From Chitinophagaceae bacterium (GTDB lineage: Bacteria; Bacteroidota; Bacteroidia; Chitinophagales; Chitinophagaceae), in assembly GCA_020846105.1 (NCBI GenBank), contig JADLEN010000211.1:1-5629 (forward strand): DNA of 5,629 nt, read 5' to 3'. Positions 1 to 5,598 of the stretch are shown one piece after another. A program made the translations under genes and the position numbers. The notes under the pieces were generated by a model. It was not told where the DNA came from, ran no database searches, and saw only the letters and a list, made by a program, of their open reading frames with translations. The stretch's first letter is position 1. Each line of letters begins with the position of its first letter.

Positions 1-1824
1 CGGATTGATGTCATAACTATCTACAAACAAGCCCGCAGCGGCACTCATAATGAAGTATCCGTGGGCTACTTGGTGGGTAAACATCGTGCCTTCAAAATTG
101 GTGTCCTTTTTGTGCGCATAAAAATTATCTCCGCTCAAGTCCGCAAATTTGTCAATGTCTTCGCTAGTGATGAGTCGTTTTTCAGTAATCAATTGGTCGC
201 CAATTTTCAACTCGTCAAACATCTTTTTAAACGGATGAATACCATCTATATTACCCTTTGCGCCTTGTTGATTTTGCTGCGAAATAGCCGTGAGCATTGT
301 GGGCGAACCTTGCACCGCCACGCGCTGCATGTAATGTTTCACGCCACGCATACCGCCCATTTCTTCGCCGCCACCTGCACGACCAGGACCGCCGTGTACC
401 AATAGTGGCAAGGGCGAACCGTGACCTGTACTTTCTTTCGCACAGTCACTATTCAGCACCAACACACGCCCGTGATACATCCCTGCGCCCAACACATAGT
501 CGGTAGCATTTTTTGTATCGGCGGTAATGATAGAACTACACAAAGAGCCTTTTCCTAATTTAGAAAGGGCAATCGCTTCGTCCATATTTTTATAAGGCAT
601 CAACGTAGATACAGGCCCAAAAGCCTCTACTTCGTGCGTAGCAATATTCGTAAAGGGATTTTCGTTGCGCAGCAATAGCGGACTCATAAACGAACCTTTC
701 GTTCCGTCTGCATCTATCAAGTCCACACTGTCCATAGAGCCGTACACTAGTTGCGAAGCCGCCAATAGTTTTTGCACTTGCTCCCTCACTTCTACTTGTT
801 GGGTTTTGCCTGCAAGCGAGCCCATACGCACTTTATCATTCAGCGGATTGCCGATGGTTGTTTGTGCCAAAGCCTTGCTAATAGCCGCTTGCATCTCTTC
901 CATTTTATTTTCGGGTACAAATATTCTGCGCACCGCCGTACATTTCTGTCCTGCTTTGGTGGTCATTTCTTTGCGCACCTCTTTCACAAAAATATCCCAC
1001 TCGGGCATATCGGGCGTCACATCTTCGCCCAGCACCATACAGTTCAGCGAGTCGGCCTCCATATTAAAGGGCACCGATTCTTCCAGTATTCTTTTGCTCG
1101 ATTTCAGCATCAATCCTGTACTTGCCGAGCCTGTAAAAGTCACCACATCTTGCGAGCCTACGTGGCTCAGCAAATCGCCAGCCGAACCGCACAATAATTG
1201 CAAAGCACCTGCGGGCAGTATCCCCGAATTGATAATTTCTTTCACCACCGCTTCGGTAAGGAAAGACGTAACCGTAGCGGGTTTCACCACCGCCGGCATC
1301 CCTGCCAACAGGTTCACCGCTATCTTTTCTAGCATCCCCCATACCGGGAAATTGAAGGCATTGATATGCACCGCCACCCCTTCTTTGGGTATCAGCAAAT
1401 GATGCCCCATAAAAGTTCCTTTCTTGCTCAGTATATGCGCATCGCCATCTAGGCAAAAAGACGTATTCGGAAACTTGCGGCGTAGCGACGCATTCGCAAA
1501 AAGGTTGCCAATACCGCCCTCTATATCCACCCAACTATCGGCTTTGGTAGCACCCGTTTGGTAGCTGATGGCATAAAACTTTTCGAGGTGCTGTTGCAAG
1601 TGCAGCGCCAAAGCCTTCAGCATCAGTCCGCGCTCTTGAAAAGTCATTTTCCGCAGCGCAGGATTACCCACTGTGCGTGCATAATTCAGTATAGCCGCAT
1701 TGTCAAGACCCTTGGTGCTCGCATAAGCCAGCGTATCGCCCGTCACAGCATTGTACAGCGCTTGGCCCTCGCCATCGCCTGTTATCCAATTGCCCAGAAC
1801 GTAATTTCCTAATTTATCAGTCAT
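1..1824 (-). CDS. paaZ: PaaZ: bifunctional oxepin-CoA hydrolase / 3-oxo-5,6-dehydrosuberyl-CoA semialdehyde dehydrogenase (C-terminus cut by window edge)
   Basis: Cytosolic enzyme of aerobic phenylacetate degradation. In the PaaZ family the C-terminal MaoC-like hydratase opens the ring of oxepin-CoA, and the N-terminal NADP-dependent aldehyde dehydrogenase oxidises the reactive semialdehyde. I translated the whole frame: 608 codons from ATG at 1824 with no stop or frameshift. Seen in the dehydrogenase half: NAFNFPVWG (Asn158, oxyanion-hole position), FTGSASTG (nucleotide-binding region), NMEADS with general base Glu256, and GQKCTA with nucleophile Cys295. Glu256 and Cys295 carry the same numbers as I recall for the E. 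coli enzyme. A PaaZ-typical Gly-rich stretch (GRAGGGEEMGG, RGVKHYMQR) leads to the hydratase domain, where LSGDNFYAH gives Asp566 and His571, followed by VAHGYFIMSAAAGLF. The family is about 680 residues, so roughly 70 are missing beyond position 1. No other paa gene is visible. The start has no Shine-Dalgarno but an A-rich leader. Confidence 0.96.
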   Translation of the reverse strand, partial: MTDKLGNYVLGNWITGDGEGQALYNAVTGDTLAYASTKGLDNAAILNYARTVGNPALRKMTFQERGLMLKALALHLQQHLEKFYAISYQTGATKADSWVDIEGGIGNLFANASLRRKFPNTSFCLDGDAHILSKKGTFMGHHLLIPKEGVAVHINAFNFPVWGMLEKIAVNLLAGMPAVVKPATVTSFLTEAVVKEIINSGILPAGALQLLCGSAGDLLSHVGSQDVVTFTGSASTGLMLKSSKRILEESVPFNMEADSLNCMVLGEDVTPDMPEWDIFVKEVRKEMTTKAGQKCTAVRRIFVPENKMEEMQAAISKALAQTTIGNPLNDKVRMGSLAGKTQQVEVREQVQKLLAASQLVYGSMDSVDLIDADGTKGSFMSPLLLRNENPFTNIATHEVEAFGPVSTLMPYKNMDEAIALSKLGKGSLCSSIITADTKNATDYVLGAGMYHGRVLVLNSDCAKESTGHGSPLPLLVHGGPGRAGGGEEMGGMRGVKHYMQRVAVQGSPTMLTAISQQNQQGAKGNIDGIHPFKKMFDELKIGDQLITEKRLITSEDIDKFADLSGDNFYAHKKDTNFEGTMFTHQVAHGYFIMSAAAGLFVDSYDINP

Positions 1825-1852
1825 AGTATTTTTCTTTTTGCGAGATTGATTG

Positions 1853-1860
1853 CAAATGTA
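1853..1860 (-). promoter_or_regulatory. candidate Bacteroidota -7 box for paaZ (TACATTTG)
   Basis: On the minus strand TACATTTG matches the TAnnTTTG consensus read by the Bacteroidota primary sigma factor. It lies 28 bases before the paaZ ATG, giving a leader of about 20 bases. I found no TTTG -33 element at the usual 19-21 base spacing, so this rests on the -7 box alone. Confidence 0.45.
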
Positions 1861-1921
1861 ATTTATTCAAAATGAAAACCCGAAGGCCAGCCCCTAATTT
1901 ATAGTCAAAGGAAGATTTTTT

Positions 1922-2045
1922 GGGCGTGCCGCCGCCCCTCAGCCGAGCCTGCTAGCAAAGGGCGGCGTCAGGCTGCTCTAGGCTCCGCTTCGCTGCGGCC
2001 CTTTGGGCTGGCTGCTTGGGCAGCCACCTGCCACATCCTTCACGC
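1922..2045. repeat. GC-rich cluster of short palindromes (REP/BIME-like) between divergent genes
   Basis: A GC-rich island sits in AT-richer intergenic DNA. It contains nested inverted repeats: CGCCGCCC (1930-1937) with GGGCGGCG (1960-1967); AGCCTG (1946-1951) with CAGGCT (1969-1974); CCGC (1985-1988) with GCGG (1995-1998); GCCC-TTT-GGGC (1998-2008); and TGGCTGC-TTGG-GCAGCCA (2009-2026). GCGTG at 1924-1928 and CACGC at 2041-2045 are complementary and may mark the ends. The style resembles intergenic repeats I associate with Bacteroidota genomes, but I cannot confirm other copies. It separates the paaZ and fic promoters and could also act on transcription from either side. Confidence 0.6.
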
Positions 2046-2078
2046 TTACGTGGGTGCTACTCTTAGCGCAATATCCCC

Positions 2079-2086
2079 TATCTTTG
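2079..2086 (+). promoter_or_regulatory. candidate Bacteroidota -7 box for the fic gene (TATCTTTG)
   Basis: TATCTTTG fits TAnnTTTG exactly and lies 24 bases before the ATG at 2111, so transcription would start near 2091-2094 with a leader under 20 bases. Its last four bases are the first four of the upstream palindrome. No convincing TTTG -33 element is seen at the usual distance. Confidence 0.45.
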
Positions 2087-2109
2087 ATACTATCAAATGA
2101 TACTATCAA
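2083..2109 (+). promoter_or_regulatory. tandem palindromic operator pair upstream of fic
   Basis: Two copies of TGATACTATCAA (2085-2096 and 2098-2109) are separated by one base, a period of 13. Each is a dyad around a central C. The first is perfect over 15 bases (TTTGATACTATCAAA, 2083-2097); the second is perfect over 11 (TGATACTATCA, 2098-2108). The first overlaps the -7 box and probable transcription start; the second ends one base before the ATG. This is the geometry of a repressor site. The winged-helix-like tail of the Fic protein makes self-binding a reasonable inference, not an observation. Confidence 0.65.
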
Positions 2110-2110
2110 T

Positions 2111-3073
2111 ATGAAGCCACCCTACGAAATAACGAGTGATATTCTGAAAAAAATTGCTGCTATTTCCGAGAAAATAGGTAGGGTAAATGCGCAATACCTC
2201 AACAAACAAAACCCACAACTACGCAAGCAAAACAAAATCAAAACAATCCATTCGTCCTTACAAATAGAAGGCAACACTTTGAGCGAAGAGCAGATAACAG
2301 CACTTATCGAAAACAAAAGAGTGGTGGGTGCGCAAAAGGATATACTCGAAGTGCTGAATGCTATAGCTGTTTACGACCAGCTAAAAAGCTACAAACCTAC
2401 AAGTGAAAAAGATTTTATTGCCGCGCACAAAGCCCTGATGAAAGACCTTGTAGCCGATGCTGGCAAATACCGCAAACAAAGTGTGGGCATTGTAAAAGGA
2501 ACCAAGCTAGAGCATTTAGCACCACCCGCCGAGCGCGTAGCTTTTTTGATGAAAGACCTTTTTAGTTATGCAAAAGACAAAAGCGAACTCAGCTTAATCA
2601 AAAGTTGTGTTTTTCATTACGAGCTCGAGTTCATTCACCCGTTTCTCGACGGAAATGGAAGAATGGGCCGACTTTGGCAAACCCTAATACTGAAAGAGGA
2701 ATATCCAATTTTCGAATCCCTGCCTTTCGAAACATTAATCAGCAAAAACCAAAACGACTATTACAAAGCCCTTTCGCATAGCGATAAGGAAGGGAAATCG
2801 ACCATTTTCATTGCCTATATGTTGGGGATTATCGAAGCTTCTTTGGATGAATTATTAGACAGCAAAATCACAGCGCTCAAAGACACAGAGCGATTGGCGT
2901 ATTTTATGACGCAGCAAGCCGAATCTTTTTCGAGAAAAGATTATCTAAATACCTTCAAAGAAATCTCTAGCGCCACCGCTAGCCGCGACCTGAAAAAAGG
3001 AATTGATTTGGGGCTTTTAGCAAAAGAGGGCGATAAAAAAATGACGGTTTACAAAATTATTAAGCGGGCTTGA
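2111..3073 (+). CDS. class II Fic-domain protein (AMP-transferase family) with C-terminal winged-helix-like region
   Basis: Fic enzymes typically transfer AMP from ATP to hydroxyl side chains of target proteins. The 320-residue protein has the full active-site motif HPFLDGNGRMGR at 176-187, with catalytic His176, the acidic residue Asp180, the GNG anion hole, and Arg184 and Arg187. An N-terminal inhibitory motif SLQIEGN at 49-55 (S-x-x-x-E-G, Glu53) puts it in class II, where an N-terminal helix of the same chain blocks ATP; human FICD and Shewanella Fic share this layout. Residues 1-45 are a helical N-terminal part. Residues 255-320 (FSRKDYL, SRDLKKGIDLGLL) resemble a winged-helix DNA-binding domain. 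I chose ATG 2111 because the frame continues upstream to 2003 only through the palindromic repeat, giving an implausible N-terminus, and because promoter and operators lie just before 2111. No antitoxin partner is adjacent. The target is unknown. Confidence 0.93.
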   Translation: MKPPYEITSDILKKIAAISEKIGRVNAQYLNKQNPQLRKQNKIKTIHSSLQIEGNTLSEEQITALIENKRVVGAQKDILEVLNAIAVYDQLKSYKPTSEKDFIAAHKALMKDLVADAGKYRKQSVGIVKGTKLEHLAPPAERVAFLMKDLFSYAKDKSELSLIKSCVFHYELEFIHPFLDGNGRMGRLWQTLILKEEYPIFESLPFETLISKNQNDYYKALSHSDKEGKSTIFIAYMLGIIEASLDELLDSKITALKDTERLAYFMTQQAESFSRKDYLNTFKEISSATASRDLKKGIDLGLLAKEGDKKMTVYKIIKRA

Positions 3074-3224
3074 TCATTTATTTTTTATGGCAGTCAGAAG
3101 ACTGCAATTTACGAAGGACCTAGAGGGCTTTGCTGCAAGGCTTTGCTACACGCTACGCCTAGCAGCGAGGTGTCAGACTACGGCGAGCTGGGATGAGATT
3201 CTTTTATTTCAGCAAATTAGACCC
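3074..3224. repeat. repeat-like spacer with a short perfect hairpin, between convergent fic and T9SS remnant
   Basis: Seventeen bases past the fic stop lies GCAGTC-AGAA-GACTGC (3090-3105), a perfect 6-bp stem with a 4-base loop. A GC-richer tract with GCTGCAAGGC, GCTACGCCTAGCAGC and GTCAGACTACGG follows to about 3190. There is no clear T-run on either side, so it would be at best a weak terminator for fic. The composition suggests another degraded intergenic repeat; an 84-residue open frame across it looks accidental. Confidence 0.35.
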
Positions 3225-3776
3225 TTATTGACTTCTATTTATAAAAATTTTATCAACATATCGTTTCCCATTTCTAATGATAAAAACGGAGTAAAATCCA
3301 TTTGGAATATCAGTAGGAATCATAACTTTTTCGTCAAATAATGCTGTAGTAAACACTAGCTGTCCTAGCATATTGTACAACCCAAAATTATCATTACGAA
3401 CAAACCCTTTAACTAATATATAATCGGTAGCTGGATTGGGAATTATTTGAATTTTTTGTTCAAATTCCGAAAATTGAATTCCTGATGCATGTGATCTGTC
3501 AATGTATACTTTCTTACAAAATGAATCAACACAAGTATCTCCAAGCTTATTAAAAATTTTTACAAATAAACACACATCATAATTACCCGTATCCTTAAAA
3601 CCATAAAATGGCTCTGCAAGTGTTGAAGAGTCATATAGTCCAGTTTTATAATCCCAAAATTTCCATTTGTAAATAACTGAATACCCTGAATTGAAAGTTG
3701 TTTCGCCCTTGTTGGTGTTGAGGCGCAGCAGTTGCAGCGAAGCCCACCAACAAGCATTAGTCCAAAATATGCTTTT
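3225..3776 (-). pseudogene. 5'-truncated remnant of a secreted PKD-like protein with T9SS type A sorting domain
   Basis: The C-terminal about 70 residues match the T9SS type A sorting signal (TIGR04183-like) that directs cell-surface or secreted proteins through the Por machinery: IIPNPATDYILV, then LYNMLGQLV, IPNGFYSVFI, and DKIFI just before the stop at 3225-3227. Before it, YKWKFWDYKTG and FKDTGNYDVCLFVKIF look like the end of a PKD domain, in which the usual W-D-F-G-D-G has become W-K-F-W-D-Y. The frame is open back to a TAG at 3777-3779 but contains no ATG. The only near start is a GTG at 3575, inside the PKD-like strand. Upstream of about 3704 the frame enters a dispersed repeat rather than protein-like sequence. 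Such proteins normally have a signal peptide and hundreds of residues, so this is a C-terminal fragment left by deletion or rearrangement. Confidence 0.8.
3701..3755 (-). repeat. dispersed repeat copy A (hairpin with CTTGTTGGTG arms)
   Basis: The arms CTTGTTGGTG (3708-3717) and CACCAACAAG (3745-3754) are perfect 10-bp inverted repeats around a 27-base, GC-rich interior. Read on the minus strand, the segment aligns with 4332-4387 on the plus strand: the first 20 bases differ at two places, and both end with AAGGGCG followed by A-rich bases. Overall identity is about 80 percent by eye with one gap. It sits exactly where the T9SS gene remnant loses its 5' end. Confidence 0.6.
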
Positions 3777-3830
3777 CTATTCCAAAATTATCAAGTCCCC
3801 CTGCTCGGCATTCTATGTTGCGCCCGCTTA

Positions 3831-3864
3831 TGTGCAAGCCTAAACGTCGTCATTCGGCTTCACA
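3831..3864. repeat. imperfect hairpin with a bulged base
   Basis: TGTG-c-AAGCC (3831-3840) pairs with GGCTTCACA (3856-3864) around a 15-base loop, giving nine pairs with one unpaired C at 3835. No T-run follows on either strand, so it is not an ordinary terminator. Its role is unknown. Confidence 0.4.
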
Positions 3865-3957
3865 AAACTCCCCCTTACATTTCCAATAAAATAAATCCAT
3901 TTCACTTTACACCTGCCTTAAAATGTTTTTGAGGCACTCATAGCAGCTTTGCTTTAG

Positions 3958-4001
3958 CCCAAAAAGCCCCTATTTCACCCAAAATACCCCAAAAACAGCC
4001 C
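3958..4001 (-). other. phased C-runs; putative G-quadruplex on the minus strand
   Basis: C-runs occur at 3958-3960, 3967-3970, 3978-3980, 3987-3990 and 3999-4001, separated by A/T-rich linkers of 6, 7, 6 and 8 bases. On the minus strand the first four runs satisfy the usual pattern of four G-tracts of three or more with loops of 1-7. The 9-12 base spacing of C-runs and A-tracts is also near one helical turn, so the segment may be bent. Confidence 0.45.
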
Positions 4002-4007
4002 TTTATA

Positions 4008-4258
4008 GCCTCTAAGGTGGCGGGCATCGCCAAGAAGGTGGCGGGCATTGCCTCTTCGGTGGCGGGCATTGCCTCTTCGGTGGCGGGCATCGCCTCTAAG
4101 GTGGCGGGCATCGCCTCTTCGGTAGCGGGCATCGCCTCTTCGGTGGCGGGCATCGCCTCTTCGGTGGCGGGCATCGCCTCTTCGGTGGCGGGCACCGCCT
4201 CTTCGGTAGCGGGCATTGCCAAGAATGTGGCGGTTACTGGCAAGAATGTGGCGGGTAT
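4008..4258 (+). repeat. 21-bp minisatellite, about 12 units
   Basis: Head-to-tail units of exactly 21 bases start with GTGGCGGGC and usually end with GCCTCTTCG. Eleven full units run from 4017 to 4247, with partial units at 4008-4016 and 4248-4258. Units 5, 7 and 8 are identical, as are 2 and 3. Variation is confined to a GTG/GTA change, ATC/ATT/ACC, and a six-base block that is TCTTCG, TCTAAG, AAGAAG or AAGAAT; unit 11 is more diverged. Because 21 is divisible by 3, several frames stay open on both strands: VAGIASS repeats on plus, MPATEEA and ARHRRGD repeats on minus. None has a convincing start or ribosome site, so I treat it as a non-coding tandem array. Most units also hold a small dyad, GGCG-GGCAT-CGCC. 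Confidence 0.9.
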
Positions 4259-4305
4259 TTACTGCTTGGCTCACGCAGCTATGGGCACTTGGGGCCATAC
4301 TTATG

Positions 4306-4346
4306 AAAAAAGCCCAGCAACAAGCACTATTGCTTGTTGCTGGGCT
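4306..4346 (-). terminator. strong Rho-independent terminator of the transglutaminase-like gene
   Basis: Arms at 4311-4326 and 4331-4346 are perfectly complementary over 16 bp (AGCCCAGCAACAAGCA with its reverse complement) around a 4-base loop. Reading the minus strand, the stem is followed directly by a T-run (complement of AAAAA, 4306-4310). It begins 49 bases after the stop codon at 4396. On the plus strand no T-run follows the stem, so the signal is one-directional. Confidence 0.88.
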
Positions 4347-4387
4347 GCGCTACTGCCGCCTGCGCTGCAACACCCTCAAGGGCGCAA
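4332..4387 (+). repeat. dispersed repeat copy B
   Basis: This is the diverged partner of the minus-strand element at 3701-3755, starting GCTTGTTGCTGGGCTGCGCT and ending with CAACACCCTCAAGGGCG. Its left 15 bases double as one arm of the intrinsic terminator. Its own right-hand arm no longer matches well (CTTGTTGCTG against CACCCTCAAG), unlike copy A, where the two ends pair perfectly. Confidence 0.55.
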
Positions 4388-4395
4388 GTGATATA

Positions 4396-5598
4396 TCACC
4401 TTACCGGGTTGTACTCATACGCTATTTCGTAAGGGGTGTGGCGCAGTTTAGGGTCTTGCTCGCCAATGGATAAATCTTTGGCTTGTGGTGTAGGCTCGCA
4501 GACATAGTATTTTTTGTCTTTGTACACTATCGGTTTGCCACTAGATTTTTCAAATTGTACAGCCATCGTTACGTGTTTGGGATAGAGCAACACAATCATC
4601 GGCAAGTCGTAAATTTCTTTTACCAAAGCAAAAAACAAAGCCGCACGGTCGTCGCAGTCACTATTGTTGTATAGCAATGTTTGCTCGGGCGACAGTCTTT
4701 TTTCTTTACCAAAATTGGCTTGGTCGTTTTGGTAAGCAAAGGCATCCCGAGCAAAGCGCATGAGATAGTCCACACCCTTCTTTTGGCTCATACCTTTCAC
4801 CACATTTTTCAACTCTGGTATGAGTGAGTTGTAGGTGCGGTTGCTCATCGGAATATTGAAATAAGCCTCATAATCTACCACAGGGTAATTCACAAAAATG
4901 TTTTGCACCTCGGGGTTTACCATCACTTTAAAAGTGTAGTTTTTATTGTCGTAGTTAAACTTTAGTTCCTTTTCGTCATAGGCATCCTCCCCAAATTCGG
5001 GCATGTGTGTCACTCTATACGAAAAGCTTTTTACAGCCTCAGGGATATTTATATTTACCGAAAAAAAAGCCAAAGCCTTAAAATCTATTTTGCTGCCATA
5101 GTCGTGATAGTTGAGGCATACATACTGTTTGTTGTCTTTTTTGTAAAAAGGAATGTCGTAGATATTGTCTTCGCTACGCACATAAAAAAGCAGTTTGTTT
5201 TCGCAAATAGCCAGCTGTGCATCATAGCCCGATTTGGACAATAGAAACCATTTGTACAAAGTATAAAGTTCAAAATTTTCTTGCTTGGGGCATAGCTGTT
5301 GTGCCGTTTTCCGAATGAGCTGGTAATAAAACCAATCGTCGAGTTTGTTTATTTCTTTGTAATAAAGCAGGTGGTTTACCAATGAGCGATAATGAAGGCT
5401 GTAGGCTTTTTCGTAAAAAGTGGTGATGGCTGCTTCTGTAAGATTTTCCGGGTCAAATTGTATGACCTCGAAACTATCAATATTGAATTTCAATGTATCG
5501 CCATAAAACGCAAAGCCTATCTGTTTTCTACCAGCATTTACTTGGGTAATGCTGAAGCAGAAAAAAAACAAGAATAATATGACGTTACGAATATTCAC
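4396..5598 (-). CDS. exported transglutaminase-like (cysteine peptidase fold) protein
   Basis: A 400-residue protein with an N-terminal signal peptide: a short basic start (NIRN), a hydrophobic core at about 6-17, and a likely cut after VNA at 20-22. It should therefore be periplasmic or surface-attached. The C-terminal quarter has the transglutaminase-like core: NSDCDDRAALFFALV with candidate nucleophile Cys315, then YPKHVTMAV with His342, then YYVCEPT, where Glu368 stands at the usual third position (normally Asp). Proteins with this core in bacteria are often proteases or amidases rather than crosslinkers; the substrate cannot be read here. Residues 23-270 are not a domain I recognise and may be a family-specific beta-rich region. 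The start is GTG at 5598: the frame has a TAG at 5626-5628, no ATG lies between, and the next Met is residue 199. A strong terminator follows, so it is the last gene of its transcript. Confidence 0.85.
   Translation of the reverse strand: MNIRNVILFLFFFCFSITQVNAGRKQIGFAFYGDTLKFNIDSFEVIQFDPENLTEAAITTFYEKAYSLHYRSLVNHLLYYKEINKLDDWFYYQLIRKTAQQLCPKQENFELYTLYKWFLLSKSGYDAQLAICENKLLFYVRSEDNIYDIPFYKKDNKQYVCLNYHDYGSKIDFKALAFFSVNINIPEAVKSFSYRVTHMPEFGEDAYDEKELKFNYDNKNYTFKVMVNPEVQNIFVNYPVVDYEAYFNIPMSNRTYNSLIPELKNVVKGMSQKKGVDYLMRFARDAFAYQNDQANFGKEKRLSPEQTLLYNNSDCDDRAALFFALVKEIYDLPMIVLLYPKHVTMAVQFEKSSGKPIVYKDKKYYVCEPTPQAKDLSIGEQDPKLRHTPYEIAYEYNPVR

Larger units (their letters stand above)
3777..4007. other. 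intergenic stretch with no credible gene
   Basis: Together with the minisatellite and terminator region, this makes about 620 bases without an intact gene. It holds an imperfect hairpin near 3831-3864 and phased C-runs from 3958, described separately. The 66-residue plus-strand frame from 3732 starts inside repeat copy A, is rich in Pro, Cys and Leu, and resembles no family I know. Confidence 0.6.

Noticed and set aside
665..1402. 245-residue open frame on the plus strand
   Set aside because: It lies antisense within paaZ, whose minus-strand translation is continuous and has all family motifs. The antisense product is Ser/Thr-rich and resembles no family; other plus frames at 61-506 and 1558-1812 are rejected for the same reason.
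1064..1534. 156-residue minus-strand frame
   Set aside because: It is a shifted-frame shadow of paaZ; the true frame carries the Glu256 and Asn158 motifs across this same segment.
3090..3105. Intrinsic terminator for fic
   Set aside because: The stem is only six pairs and is followed by AATTT rather than a T-run, so I kept it as a repeat-like hairpin only.
3087..3341. 84-residue plus-strand frame after fic
   Set aside because: It crosses the hairpin-containing spacer and then runs antisense to the T9SS remnant; there is no protein-like pattern.
3560..3757. 65-residue minus-strand ATG frame
   Set aside because: It starts inside repeat copy A and runs out of frame with the recognisable PKD/T9SS remnant.
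3831..3864. Integron attC site
   Set aside because: A bulged stem is present but the core boxes do not match and no integrase or cassette array is seen.
4008..4258. CRISPR array
   Set aside because: Units are 21 bases directly abutting with no unique spacers between them, so this is a plain tandem repeat.
3975..4298. 107-residue minus-strand frame starting with ATG at 4298
   Set aside because: Apart from the first and last residues it is the minisatellite read as Arg/His-rich heptads. It begins just past the T-run of the terminator and has no ribosome site. The overlapping 3938-4243 and 4017-4391 frames fail likewise.
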